Assembly: GCA_013815385.1 (NCBI GenBank) | Contig: JACDGL010000016.1 | Coordinates: 1 to 47,274 of the forward strand | Source of the DNA: Taibaiella sp. | Lineage (GTDB): Bacteria; Bacteroidota; Bacteroidia; Chitinophagales; Chitinophagaceae | Length of the DNA stretch: 47,274 bases | Direction of reading: 5' to 3' | Part shown: one piece after another, positions 24,435-33,338 of the stretch | Layout: every line of letters starts with the position of its first letter | How positions within the stretch are numbered: the stretch's first letter is position 1 | Translations under genes and position numbers: made by a program | Notes under the pieces: model-generated | Databases searched by the model: none | What the model was told of the DNA's origin: nothing | What the model saw: only the letters and a program-made list of their open reading frames with translations

Positions 24435-25571
24435 TTGGCCAAAGCAAAAACAAATGTGGTGAGGAGTGCCCTCAGCAATATCCTGCTGTTGGTCAATATC
24501 ATTTTATGTATATGGGCAGCCCTATGCTACGCCGCCGCTATCGTAAGTCCGGCTCACACCAGGTACCTGGCTATCTTCAGCCTTACTACACCTTTTGTAT
24601 TGCTGCTACAGGTGGCTTTCTTTTTCTTCTGGCTGTTTCTTTCTGCGCATAAGTGGCGGGCACTATTACCCCTTATAACTATTGCAGCTGGGTATAAAGT
24701 ATTTCTTACCATATTCGGGCTGCACTTTTTTAGTGTCAATAATATGGCGCACTCAGACGGTACCATACGGATAATGAGCTGGAATGTGCATGGTATGGGC
24801 GTCTTTGATATACACGGAGGTAAGGATACCGCGGATAAAATAATAAATATTATTAAGGGCGAGGATGCAGACATATTGTGCCTTACAGAATTTTGCACTT
24901 TTCGGAATGATTCCTTAACGCCATATGTACGCCGTATCATGAAAAATAATGGCTATACGGAGTATCGCTTTTGTTATGATAACCCGTTAGGAAAAAATAT
25001 TCATTCGGGTCGTGCCTTATTCTCACGCTTTCCGGTTGACAACTATAACATTCGCAGCATCGGCAACGAACGGATAAATGTGCTAACTGCAGACCTGCAT
25101 TTGCCGGGTGAAAAAGTGATGCGAATGATAGCTTTGCATTTGCATTCATTCGGCTTCAGCGATCACGATAAACGTTATATTGAGGAAGTGAAAAGTAACC
25201 ATTCGGCTATCACCGAAAGGCCCGAAATGTTTATCTGGAAATTTAATTACGCCTACAGCATTCGTGCAGCGGAGGCAGATACTGTAGCGCAGATAATAAA
25301 AGACAGCCCTTACCCCGTACTGCTATGTGGAGACTTTAACGACCTGCCTGCATCCTATACCTATATGACCCTGAAGGGAAACTTAAAAGATGCATTCATA
25401 GAAAAGGGATCGGGTTTAGGAAGAACGTATAATGCAATCATTTTTTCTCTGCGCATAGATCATATACTATATGATCCACGGCTGCTGCACACAGAAGGGT
25501 TTGAGTGCCCCTCACTTTATTTATCTGACCACCGGCCGGTAATAGCCAACTTTAGAGTACTGGAAAATTAG
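24435..25571 (+). CDS. Membrane-anchored endonuclease/exonuclease/phosphatase-family hydrolase
   Basis: A 378-residue protein. The start is TTG at 24435, 6 nt after the rhomboid stop; no ATG is available before the first membrane segment. Residues 15-100 form about three transmembrane helices. The C-terminal domain has the EEP motifs: IRIMSWNVHGMG, DILCLTEF, VLLCGDFNDLPAS, RIDHILYD and LSDHRPVIANF. The metal-binding Glu, Asp and His are all present. It could be a phosphodiesterase acting on lipids or nucleic acids at the membrane; the substrate is unknown. It is the last gene of the rhomboid operon. Confidence 0.88.
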   Translation: MAKAKTNVVRSALSNILLLVNIILCIWAALCYAAAIVSPAHTRYLAIFSLTTPFVLLLQVAFFFFWLFLSAHKWRALLPLITIAAGYKVFLTIFGLHFFSVNNMAHSDGTIRIMSWNVHGMGVFDIHGGKDTADKIINIIKGEDADILCLTEFCTFRNDSLTPYVRRIMKNNGYTEYRFCYDNPLGKNIHSGRALFSRFPVDNYNIRSIGNERINVLTADLHLPGEKVMRMIALHLHSFGFSDHDKRYIEEVKSNHSAITERPEMFIWKFNYAYSIRAAEADTVAQIIKDSPYPVLLCGDFNDLPASYTYMTLKGNLKDAFIEKGSGLGRTYNAIIFSLRIDHILYDPRLLHTEGFECPSLYLSDHRPVIANFRVLEN

Positions 25572-25578
25572 CTGAGCA

Positions 25579-25875
25579 TCAAATAACGATCACCTTCTGC
25601 GCTACACTCCACGCCAGTGGCTTATCAGAAAATAATGCTTTGGTACGCGCCCAGGTATCTTTAAAGAAGTTAGAAAATCGGTAATGGTCCAGGTGTGCTT
25701 CGCTCTCCCAATGGCTGTAAGTAAAAAATACATTTTGCTCATGTGCATCCTGCCAGAGTTCCAGGTGCCTGCAACCCTCAAAATGTCTTATCTGCTGTTT
25801 TCTCTCTTCGAATAACTTAGTAAAATCATTTATTGCTTCCGGCAAGAAGGTCATCTTTACGATTCGTACTATCAT
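25579..25875 (-). CDS. Antibiotic biosynthesis monooxygenase (ABM) domain protein
   Basis: A 98-residue protein with the single ABM ferredoxin-like fold: MIVRIVKMTFLPEAINDFTK, CRHLELWQDAHEQNVFFTYS, HWESEAHLDHYRFSNFFKDT. Such proteins are dimeric and include quinol monooxygenases and heme- or stress-related enzymes. The start ATG overlaps the stop of the upstream gene (ATGA), so it is translated together with the SAM hydroxide adenosyltransferase-like gene. Confidence 0.85.
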   Translation of the reverse strand: MIVRIVKMTFLPEAINDFTKLFEERKQQIRHFEGCRHLELWQDAHEQNVFFTYSHWESEAHLDHYRFSNFFKDTWARTKALFSDKPLAWSVAQKVIVI

Positions 25876-26681
25876 TCGAAAAATATTTTTATCACATTAT
25901 ACAACTGGTGCGCTGCCTTTGTGTGTCCCTGCAAATTTATCTGCAGTCCTATAAGGCTGGCTGCAGGACCACGGTTAATCGCTATTTCCAGGTATCCGGC
26001 ATCATTAAAGCGGCAGAGTTTCTCGCCCGGCTTTACATCGTAGTAGTGCATGCTGATCTCCGTTATTTCCTCATCCCGCATAAAGCTGATCCTGAAAGGT
26101 CTGTGGCGCCCTATGGATTCAAATTGCGGCTTAGTTATATTGATCACAATATTTTCAAAACGGTCTATATGTATTACCTGGCATTCCACCGAATTTGCTT
26201 CTACTAAGGGCCTGCAGTTCTGTGGTGCATTTTTCAGTTCACATTTCTTCACCCCAAGATCGGCTGGCATTATAGATTGCAGGCTGGCCGCTATCTTCCC
26301 TGCCTCAGTTATCCAGTCTTTAAAAGTACCGGGAGGCTGCAATTCATGGCATATCCACACATCCATGTTAGCAGCACCAAATGCCAGCGCCAACACTCCG
26401 TTATCGGGCGCCAGATAATACTGGCCATCTTTATGGCAAAGAACAAGGCGCGGTATTTTTTCCGAAAAAATATCAAAGAGTACAATATGGCAGGTACCCG
26501 CCGGATAATGTCTGCTCGCCGATGCCAGGAGGTAGGCCGCCTGCTGCATATGGTAAGGCTCCACCAGGTGTGTAATATCTGTAAGTACCACGTTGGGTAT
26601 GGCCTGCATCAATATACCCCTGGCCGCTGCTACGGTAGCATCGCGAAGACCCAGATCTGATAACAATGTAATACAACTCAT
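25872..26681 (-). CDS. Divergent SAM hydroxide adenosyltransferase (DUF62) family protein
   Basis: 269 residues from ATG at 26681; an in-frame upstream start at 26708 adds nine residues and is less likely. The DUF62 fold is recognised by ITLLSDLGLRDATVAAARGI (canonical TDFGxxDxYVGxxKG) and the conserved LAPDNGVLALAFG. The usual VDPGVGxxRR motif is replaced by VLFDIFSEKIPRLVL, so the SAM-binding and catalytic site is altered. Family members hydrolyse S-adenosylmethionine to adenosine. Here activity is doubtful. It lies in an operon with the ABM gene, overlapping by 4 nt. Confidence 0.8.
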   Translation of the reverse strand: MSCITLLSDLGLRDATVAAARGILMQAIPNVVLTDITHLVEPYHMQQAAYLLASASRHYPAGTCHIVLFDIFSEKIPRLVLCHKDGQYYLAPDNGVLALAFGAANMDVWICHELQPPGTFKDWITEAGKIAASLQSIMPADLGVKKCELKNAPQNCRPLVEANSVECQVIHIDRFENIVINITKPQFESIGRHRPFRISFMRDEEITEISMHYYDVKPGEKLCRFNDAGYLEIAINRGPAASLIGLQINLQGHTKAAHQLYNVIKIFFE

Positions 26682-26782
26682 GCTAATAACCGTGCAGCAA
26701 AAATACATTACTGACCAGCAAAACTATCTATTCCTCCACATTAATACGTTTTGAAATAACCCCAGCGTAAAATATTTTCTTA

Positions 26783-26816
26783 TTGCAGCCGTTATTAGTG
26801 CACTTAATTAACTTTA
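26783..26816 (+). promoter_or_regulatory. Probable promoter of the beta-helix lipoprotein gene
   Basis: TTG at 26783-26785 and TAACTTTA at 26809-26816 are 23 bp apart. They fit the Bacteroidota TTTG / TAnnTTTG pattern with one mismatch in the -7 box, about 20 nt before the ATG at 26836. Confidence 0.45.
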
Positions 26817-26835
26817 CCGCTCGTTTAGGAATAAA

Positions 26836-28275
26836 ATGAAGATCAACGCTACATATATATTATTGCTATTGCTTGCAGGATTGGCCTATACCTCCTGCAA
26901 GAAAGACCAGACACTGACCACAGGGGGCACAATTAAGTTTTCGGTAGATACCCTTATGTTCGATACTGTGTTTACAGCACAGGGCAGCTTTACCAATAGT
27001 TTTAAAATATATAATCCGCAAAATGAGAAGGTGGTCATCAGCAGTGTGCGCCTGCAGCACGGCGGCACCTCTTACTTTCACCTGAATGTAGATGGGTTCG
27101 CTGGTACTACAGCCACCAATATCACCATACAACCGCACGATAGCATCTATGTGTTTGCGACGGTGAATATAGACCCGAAAGATAAGAACACACCTTACGT
27201 AGTGGAAGACAGCTTTATAGCTATTATGAATGGTAAAAGCTTTGTGCTTCCCTTCCGGGCATATGGGCAGGATGCAATCTATATTGTAGATAGTGTATTA
27301 CCGGCTAACTATATATTCGATAATGTTCGCCCATACGTTATCATCCACGGTGCCGAAGTAGCCCCCATGCAAAAAGTTACTATTAAGGGCGGGGCGCACA
27401 TATATATGCACCAGGATTCATGGCTATATGTACTCGGTACACTTATTGCAACAGGCGCAACCAAAAATGACTCCATTACCTTTCAGGGAGATAGGACCGA
27501 CCGCTTTTATTTTGGCTATGAGGGCTATCCGGGCGAGTGGGGCGGTATCTACTTTGCACCCAACAGCAAGGGCAGCGTGCTGGACCATGTAATACTGCTG
27601 AACTGTGGTAATACTCCACCAGGTGGCGGCCCTAATGCCGGCATCTATGTTGCAATTGATTCACAGCACGATGCCTCTAATCCGCAGCTTACGCTACGCC
27701 ATACCATTGTGCAGAATTCTATAGGCTATGGCTTACTAAGTCTGGGTGGTACGGTGATAGCGAGCAACTGCCTCATAAACAACTGTACACAGCAGGCATT
27801 AGGATTGGTACAGGGCGGCAGCTACACTATCAGCAATTCTACTTTTGCAACTTATTCCTATACAAACAATCATGTGGTCCACTCTGACAATGGAACACTG
27901 GCTGTACTGAACTATTATGATACCAGCCAAACAGGCTATATCCCCGGCAATATGAATGCTACACTTACCAACTGTGTGTTTTATGGGTCGCTTGATAATG
28001 AGGTGTTCTTTCACGCTAAAACAGGTGGCAGCTATAGTGTATACGTTAATAACTGCCTGATGAAAAGCGTGGATACCTTGCCTAACAGCATACTTAATTT
28101 GAGTGGTAATATTTTGAACCAGGATCCTAAGTTTACAGACTATACACATTTTAATTACCATCCGTTAGCAGGTTCTCCGTTGCTAAATAACGGCACATTG
28201 GGTACTCTACCACCTTTTACAGATCTGGATGGAAATTTCGTAAAAAACCCGCCCACTATTGGCTGTTATCAGTAG
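26836..28275 (+). CDS. Lipoprotein with right-handed beta-helix repeats
   Basis: A 479-residue lipoprotein (signal ILLLLLAGLAYTSCKKD, lipobox Cys). After an Ig-like N-terminal domain (residues 30-150: FDTVFTAQGSFTNSFKIYNP), the middle and C-terminal part repeat short hydrophobic beta-helix turns: 'GGIYFAPNSKGSVLDHVILL', 'TVIASNCLINNCTQ', 'SYTISNSTFATYS'. It ends with a PLAGSPLLNNGTLG motif typical of choice-of-anchor/beta-helix proteins. It is probably exposed at the outer membrane and binds or processes polysaccharide. It converges on the ECF sigma gene 5 nt away. No catalytic residues could be assigned. Confidence 0.75.
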   Translation: MKINATYILLLLLAGLAYTSCKKDQTLTTGGTIKFSVDTLMFDTVFTAQGSFTNSFKIYNPQNEKVVISSVRLQHGGTSYFHLNVDGFAGTTATNITIQPHDSIYVFATVNIDPKDKNTPYVVEDSFIAIMNGKSFVLPFRAYGQDAIYIVDSVLPANYIFDNVRPYVIIHGAEVAPMQKVTIKGGAHIYMHQDSWLYVLGTLIATGATKNDSITFQGDRTDRFYFGYEGYPGEWGGIYFAPNSKGSVLDHVILLNCGNTPPGGGPNAGIYVAIDSQHDASNPQLTLRHTIVQNSIGYGLLSLGGTVIASNCLINNCTQQALGLVQGGSYTISNSTFATYSYTNNHVVHSDNGTLAVLNYYDTSQTGYIPGNMNATLTNCVFYGSLDNEVFFHAKTGGSYSVYVNNCLMKSVDTLPNSILNLSGNILNQDPKFTDYTHFNYHPLAGSPLLNNGTLGTLPPFTDLDGNFVKNPPTIGCYQ

Positions 28276-28279
28276 TATA

Positions 28280-28777
28280 TCAGCGATCTATTTTATTGGC
28301 CAGTATTTTCCGGGCCATGTGTATCCGGCTTTTTACGGTTCCTAATGGCTCGCTGAGCATGGTTGCTATTTCATGATATTTATAGCCTGTATAGTGCAGC
28401 TCAAAAGATAAGCGAAAGGCATGAGGAAGGTTTTCTATTGCTGTCCATATTTCGCGCAGCCGTAGTTGCTGCCAGCCATTATTTTGTGCCTGTTGTTGTA
28501 TCGGGTATAGTACATCGTCATACTCACCATCCGGATTTATGAACTTTATTTTCTTGCTTCTCCTGTATTTATTGATAAATACATTGCGCATGATGGTGTA
28601 GAGCCATCCTTTCAGGTTAGTACCCAGTTGATACTTATCCCTGTTTATTAAAGCACGCATCACTGTTTCCTGGTACAGGTCTTTGGCATCTTCCTGGTCG
28701 TGCGTCAAAGTAATGGCGTATGGGTGCAGAAACTGGCTATGCGAAACTATTAGGCTATCAAAATCGGCAGCGGTCAT
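28280..28777 (-). CDS. ECF sigma factor
   Basis: A 165-residue sigma-70 family factor. Region 2 is visible in DAKDLYQETVMRALIN and GWLYTIMRNVFINKYR, and region 4 in HEIATMLSEPLGTVKSRIHM-ARKIL (helix-turn-helix). No anti-sigma gene is adjacent. It is 86 nt downstream of a MerR-type regulator on the same strand, an arrangement also seen in Bacteroidota carotenoid and light-response clusters, so it may be controlled by the MerR protein. Confidence 0.93.
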   Translation of the reverse strand: MTAADFDSLIVSHSQFLHPYAITLTHDQEDAKDLYQETVMRALINRDKYQLGTNLKGWLYTIMRNVFINKYRRSKKIKFINPDGEYDDVLYPIQQQAQNNGWQQLRLREIWTAIENLPHAFRLSFELHYTGYKYHEIATMLSEPLGTVKSRIHMARKILANKIDR

Positions 28778-28863
28778 TGTTTAATCTTTACGGCGTAAAA
28801 GTAAACAATAAAAGACCCTCCTCATTATCAATTCTGATTATACGACTTTATAAACTTCCTTGT

Positions 28864-29748
28864 TTACAGGTTTATCATTTCGTTCTTAGCTTCCTGTAGG
28901 GTATGGAAAAAACGAAGGTTGTCGTGCGCTACATACTTTTTATTCTTAAGCATGCTGCCAGATACATAGATAGTGCTACCTGGGAAATTCTGTGAGAGTT
29001 TGTTAAGGTACTTTACCCCATCAAATTCATTGGCTACAGAGGTAAGGTGCACATACATATACTTAGGCTTTTTTACCTCGTATATGTACTTCACCTCATT
29101 TACAGGTGAGTTAGGCCCCAGATATATGGGATCTTTATTATACTTCATAAGCAGGTAGTAGATATAGATGAGCCCCAGGTCATGTATTTCCCCTTCAGGC
29201 AGAAATAATAATATGCTTGGGCCCATAGTAGTCCGCTCGCGCTTGGGCAGGTTTTCTATTGCTACAGCCAACTTGCGGTATATAACATTGCTTACCAGGT
29301 GCTCCTGTGCCGGGGATATTCGATTGGTCATCCACATAAGTCCTACCTTTTCCAGGTAGTGAAATATTAGCTGCTCTACGGTGTGCTCAGTACCATGCTT
29401 CCTGATATTCATATCCAACAACTGCTCAAAATGATCTATCTCCATAGAGAAGGTACACTCCAGCAGTTCATTTACCAGCAGGTGCATTTTAAAGTCACGG
29501 TCATTGATCTTTTGTATCAATGAATCCATATCCCCATCATTCATTTTATGAATGCGCGATATCTTGTAGCCATAATCATTCAGTAGCGCTATTCGAAGTG
29601 CCAGCTTCAGGTCGCCGGCATCATAGAAGCGTATATTGGTTGGGGTACGTTTTGGTTGTAAAATACCATAGCGTTGTTCCCATATACGTATGGTATGTGC
29701 TTTGATACCCGTCAGGTTCTCAATATCTTTTATGCTAAAAGTGTTCAT
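28864..29748 (-). CDS. MerR-family regulator with a B12-binding-like domain
   Basis: A 294-residue regulator. The N-terminal MerR HTH is FSIKDIENLTGIKAHTIRIW and RYGILQPKRTPTNIRFYDAG. It is followed by a four-helix linker (about 80-180) and a C-terminal Rossmann-like domain with LLFLPEGEIHDLGLIYIYYL and ending KPKYMYVHLTSVA... The EIHDLG segment matches the DxHxxG cobalamin motif with Glu for Asp; the histidine is present. The layout is that of LitR/CarH photoreceptor regulators, but B12 binding is not proven. It is co-oriented with an SRPBCC gene (32 nt upstream) and an ECF sigma factor gene downstream. Confidence 0.85.
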   Translation of the reverse strand: MNTFSIKDIENLTGIKAHTIRIWEQRYGILQPKRTPTNIRFYDAGDLKLALRIALLNDYGYKISRIHKMNDGDMDSLIQKINDRDFKMHLLVNELLECTFSMEIDHFEQLLDMNIRKHGTEHTVEQLIFHYLEKVGLMWMTNRISPAQEHLVSNVIYRKLAVAIENLPKRERTTMGPSILLFLPEGEIHDLGLIYIYYLLMKYNKDPIYLGPNSPVNEVKYIYEVKKPKYMYVHLTSVANEFDGVKYLNKLSQNFPGSTIYVSGSMLKNKKYVAHDNLRFFHTLQEAKNEMINL

Positions 29749-29780
29749 GAATGGCGTTAATATACAGAAATTTTTTATAA

Positions 29781-30251
29781 TTATACAGTATTGTAGTTGA
29801 ACTGTTTATCAACTATTTGTCTCCTGTATTCAAATATAGCATCCAGTTGTTTTATTACAAACAGGCTATTAGCCCATTCCCCTAGTATGCCCAGGGGCAA
29901 TGCGTATGCTACTTTGTCTCTCATCATCACCCCTTCTTTCCGGGTTTCAAAATAATGCTCATGGTGCCATAGCTTGTATGGTCCCTGCCTTTGCTCATCT
30001 ATAAACATTGTTTGTGGCACTACATCCATTATTTCAGTGACCCATTTTAGCGGGATGCCAAATAAAGGGGATACTTTGTAGCTAATGAGTTGGCCCTTAA
30101 ATATTTCCGGTGGCAATGGCCCGCTGGTAACCCTAAAATTCATATACGTAGGAGTTATTTCCCTTAGATTGCGTGGGTCGGAGAAAAATTGCCATACTAT
30201 GTCAATTGGTGCATTTATCAGCTGGCTTCGCTCCAGCGTAAAAGTTTTCAT
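29781..30251 (-). CDS. SRPBCC-family ligand-binding protein
   Basis: A 156-residue START/SRPBCC-fold protein: TLERSQLINAPIDIVWQFFS, DPRNLREITPTYMNFRV, PLKWVTEIMDVVPQTMFIDE and HEHYFETRKEGVMMRDKVAY. Such domains bind hydrophobic ligands or act as cyclases. It starts the minus-strand SRPBCC-MerR-sigma cluster, so it may bind the pigment or lipid whose genes that cluster controls; no such biosynthesis genes are in the window. Confidence 0.85.
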   Translation of the reverse strand: MKTFTLERSQLINAPIDIVWQFFSDPRNLREITPTYMNFRVTSGPLPPEIFKGQLISYKVSPLFGIPLKWVTEIMDVVPQTMFIDEQRQGPYKLWHHEHYFETRKEGVMMRDKVAYALPLGILGEWANSLFVIKQLDAIFEYRRQIVDKQFNYNTV

Positions 30252-30308
30252 ACAGGTATAAACGTAACGGATTCAAATAATGTTCACATTGGCGTACTTA
30301 TAATGATT

Positions 30309-30325
30309 GTTTATACCAGTTTATA
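30309..30325. promoter_or_regulatory. Phased GTTTATA repeats upstream of the SRPBCC-MerR-sigma cluster
   Basis: GTTTATA occurs at 30309-30315 and 30319-30325, exactly 10 bp apart, with the reverse complement TATAAAC at 30257-30263. Tandem sites one helical turn apart suit the oligomeric CarH/LitR type of MerR regulator. The region lies between the divergent SRPBCC and BamA-like genes and may control either. Confidence 0.4.
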
Positions 30326-30443
30326 TAAATTAACCTTTTCAAATAAATAAATCGGTTAAACTTTGCACCGGAAAAATGCTCTAAGCATATGAATATGTTC
30401 GGCATTAGTATGAAATTAAGCTTGAAGTAGAAACTATCACCTA

Positions 30444-31694
30444 TTGGCAGGAAACCGCGCTTCTATATCATTATTATTCTTTTTATCCCTGCTACCGCTA
30501 TGTGTGCCTGCACAGCAAACTAACGTAACTGATACAATTGTTACCCATCCTTACCAACACCGGGTATATGATGTAAATAAGGAAGAAGACCTTATAGATC
30601 TTGGGCAAAAAATATTTGACAAATCAGCACCTAAGCGGGTTGATACCGGTGGGGTAAGGTCGGGCAAGCCACGTTTGTCCGGGTTGCCTGCGGCCGGTTA
30701 TACCCTACAAACGGGATTTGCGGGCATACTGATCGGTAATATAGCATTCTATACCAGCCGTAGCGAAGATGCCAAACAATCGAGCATACTGGCCAACCTT
30801 ACCTATAGCCAGTACAAACAGATACTGCTGCCTATACAGAGTAATATCTGGACCAAGGATAATAAATACAATATTTCCACAGACTGGCGCTATCTGAAAT
30901 TTCCGTCCTATACGTATGGGCTTGGCGGGCATACCAATCTTTCTGACGGATATACTATTGACTATTCGGGCCTTCGGCTTCACCAGGGAATATTAAAAGA
31001 ACTATACAGGAATATATACCTGGGGGTAGGATTTGACTTTGATTATTTCTGGGGGATCAGAGAAGTGGACCCGCCTGCAAATGCCAAAACTGACTTCCAG
31101 AATTACGGACTTAAGGAGAAAGAAGTAGGATCAGGTCCAACTGCCAATTTTCTTATAGATACCCGTAAGAACTCGATCAATCCACAGAATGGAGTTTTCT
31201 TTAATGTAGTTTACCGCCCTACATTTACATGGCTTGGCAGCGATAATGAATGGCAATCGCTAATAGTGGATGCACGCACCTACTTTAAATTTCCGGCCTA
31301 TTCTGATAATGTACTTGCCTTCTGGACCTACGATTGGTTTACTGTAAATGGCACACCCCCATACCTGCTGCTACCCAATACCGGCGGCGACCCTTACAGC
31401 AATACGGGACGAGGCTATATACAATCGCGCCTGCGCGGGATGAACCTTGTATATGGCGAAGCGGAATACCGTTTTAATATAATGCGCAACGAGCTGATAG
31501 GAGGCGTAGTCTTCTTAAATGCAGAATCGGTAACAGATAAAGGCACTAATAAATTTACTATGGTATGGCCCGGCTATGGTGCGGGGCTGCGGTTCAGGCT
31601 CAATAAATTCTCCCGAACCAATATAGCTATTGACTATGGCTTTGGCGCAGGCGGCTCACAAGGCTTTTTCGTGAATCTGGGCGAAGTTTTTTAG
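30444..31694 (+). CDS. BamA/TamA-type outer-membrane surface antigen protein
   Basis: A 416-residue protein. The start appears to be TTG at 30444, directly before a signal peptide (ISLLFFLSLLPLCVPAQQ); an in-frame stop lies just upstream and no ATG precedes the signal. The C-terminal part has the bacterial surface antigen (BamA-like) barrel, with NFLIDTRKNSINPQNGVFFN, GEAEYRFNIMRNELIGGVVF and the terminal FFVNLGEVF strand. No POTRA domains are visible, so it is a barrel-only member, of unknown cargo. It converges with gltX, with 1 nt between the stops. Confidence 0.85.
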   Translation: MAGNRASISLLFFLSLLPLCVPAQQTNVTDTIVTHPYQHRVYDVNKEEDLIDLGQKIFDKSAPKRVDTGGVRSGKPRLSGLPAAGYTLQTGFAGILIGNIAFYTSRSEDAKQSSILANLTYSQYKQILLPIQSNIWTKDNKYNISTDWRYLKFPSYTYGLGGHTNLSDGYTIDYSGLRLHQGILKELYRNIYLGVGFDFDYFWGIREVDPPANAKTDFQNYGLKEKEVGSGPTANFLIDTRKNSINPQNGVFFNVVYRPTFTWLGSDNEWQSLIVDARTYFKFPAYSDNVLAFWTYDWFTVNGTPPYLLLPNTGGDPYSNTGRGYIQSRLRGMNLVYGEAEYRFNIMRNELIGGVVFLNAESVTDKGTNKFTMVWPGYGAGLRFRLNKFSRTNIAIDYGFGAGGSQGFFVNLGEVF

Positions 31695-31695
31695 G

Positions 31696-33219
31696 TTATA
31701 ATTTTGCCACAGTATCTGAGATGCGCTGTACGGTCTCTTCCCTGCCAATCATAGCTGCTATTTCAAACACACCAGGCCCATATTTGCCGCCTACCAGCAT
31801 TATGCGTAGCGGCAGCATTACCTCACCTTTCTTTATGTTCTGCAGCTGCACCTCCTCATTAAAGCTTGCCTCTATCGATGCATGGGTCCAGTCAGGCAGG
31901 GAGTTTAGTTTAGGTATCCAGCTCGCAAAGAATTGTTTCTTAGCATCGTTCCATTTTTCTTTTATGGCAGCTATATCTGTTGATGCAGGTGCAATAAAAA
32001 AGAAATGCCCTTGTGCCCAGAAATCGGAAAGTAATGTGCATCGGTCTTTTATCATCCCTACTACATCAACCAGGTATTGTGGCTCATGTATCTCAGCATA
32101 GGTTTCTATATAAGGGCGTGCAAGGTGTGCAAGCTCTTCATTGTTTTTTTGCTGTATGTACTGGTGGTTGAACCACTTTGCCTTTTCGTAATCAAATTTA
32201 GCCCCTCCCTTATGCACACGGCTTATAGAAAAGTGTTGTATCAATTCTTCCATGGAATATATTTCCTGCTCGCTGCCGTCATTCCAGCCCAGCACGGCTA
32301 GCAGGTTTACAAATGCCTCCGGCAGAAAGCCCAGTTCACGAAAACCGGCAATTGTTTCTCCGGTCTTAGGGTCTTTCCAGTTCATAGCAAATACCGGGAA
32401 GCCCAGCCTGTCGCCATCGCGCTTGCTTAGCTTACCATGCCCGTCTGGTTTTAGTATCAGCGGCAGGTGTGCCCATTGCGGCATGCTATCCTTCCATCCC
32501 AGGTATTCCCAAAGCAATAGATGCACGGAAGCGCTGGGCAGCCACTCTTCTCCGCGAAAGGCATGGGTTATCTGCATCAGGTAGTCATCTACTACTACTG
32601 CAAGGTGGTAGGTAGGCATACCATCTGCTTTCAGCAATACCTTGTCGTCGGTAATGGTGGTATCAAAAGATATTTCACCGCGTATCATATCCGTGAATTT
32701 TACGGTCTCGTTTTGCGGCATTTTTATGCGTATCACATAGGGCGTATTCTTATTCAGCAACGCTACGGTCTCCTCGCGCGATAGAGCCAGCGAGTTTTTC
32801 ATATGCATGCGTGTGCTGTAATCATATTGGGGATTATGGTTATCGTCGTTTTTCAGCCTGCTGCGCATATCTTCCAGTTCATCCTGCGTATCAAATGCAT
32901 AGTAGGCATGTCCCTTATCCACCAGTTGCTGGGCATATTGGTAATACAGGTGCTTGCGTTCGCTTTGCCTGTAAGGTGCAAAAGGGCCCCCTTTCTCCGG
33001 GCTTTCATCAGGTTCCAGTCCGCACCACTTCAGGCAGTCAACTATATATTGCTCTGCACCTGCTACAAACCTGTTTTGGTCAGTATCCTCTACCCGAAGT
33101 ATAAACTTACCGCCATGCTGGCGCGCAAAAAGATAATTGTATAATACTGTGCGTACCCCGCCAAGGTGTAAGCCGCCTGTGGGGCTGGGAGCAAACCGTA
33201 CACGTACCTCGTTAGCCAT
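31696..33219 (-). CDS. gltX: Glutamyl-tRNA synthetase
   Basis: A 507-residue class I aminoacyl-tRNA synthetase from ATG at 33219; a TTG nine bases upstream is open but unnecessary. The HIGH-type motif is RFAPSPTGGLHLGGVRTVLY, the KMSKS-type motif is HGKLSKRDGDRLGFPV. The C-terminal anticodon-binding helices are present, giving a normal length. It charges tRNA-Glu, and possibly tRNA-Gln in a GatCAB system. It is a stand-alone gene, convergent with the BamA-like gene. Confidence 0.97.
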   Translation of the reverse strand: MANEVRVRFAPSPTGGLHLGGVRTVLYNYLFARQHGGKFILRVEDTDQNRFVAGAEQYIVDCLKWCGLEPDESPEKGGPFAPYRQSERKHLYYQYAQQLVDKGHAYYAFDTQDELEDMRSRLKNDDNHNPQYDYSTRMHMKNSLALSREETVALLNKNTPYVIRIKMPQNETVKFTDMIRGEISFDTTITDDKVLLKADGMPTYHLAVVVDDYLMQITHAFRGEEWLPSASVHLLLWEYLGWKDSMPQWAHLPLILKPDGHGKLSKRDGDRLGFPVFAMNWKDPKTGETIAGFRELGFLPEAFVNLLAVLGWNDGSEQEIYSMEELIQHFSISRVHKGGAKFDYEKAKWFNHQYIQQKNNEELAHLARPYIETYAEIHEPQYLVDVVGMIKDRCTLLSDFWAQGHFFFIAPASTDIAAIKEKWNDAKKQFFASWIPKLNSLPDWTHASIEASFNEEVQLQNIKKGEVMLPLRIMLVGGKYGPGVFEIAAMIGREETVQRISDTVAKL

Positions 33220-33250
33220 AGGCGGCAAAGTTAGCGGTTTAGCAACCTAT

Positions 33251-33290
33251 AAAAAAAGTTCAGGCTGCACCCGTAGGTAGCAGCCTGAAT
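33251..33290 (-). terminator. Rho-independent terminator of the porin-like gene (minus strand)
   Basis: TTCAGGCTGC (33259-33268) pairs with GCAGCCTGAA (33280-33289), with A's at 33251-33257 providing the T-run on the minus strand. It lies just downstream of the PorT-type barrel gene. Confidence 0.88.
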
Positions 33291-33338
33291 TATAATGTAT
33301 AAAAATGCTTGGTATTAGTTCTTAATAGTGTGAAATAA

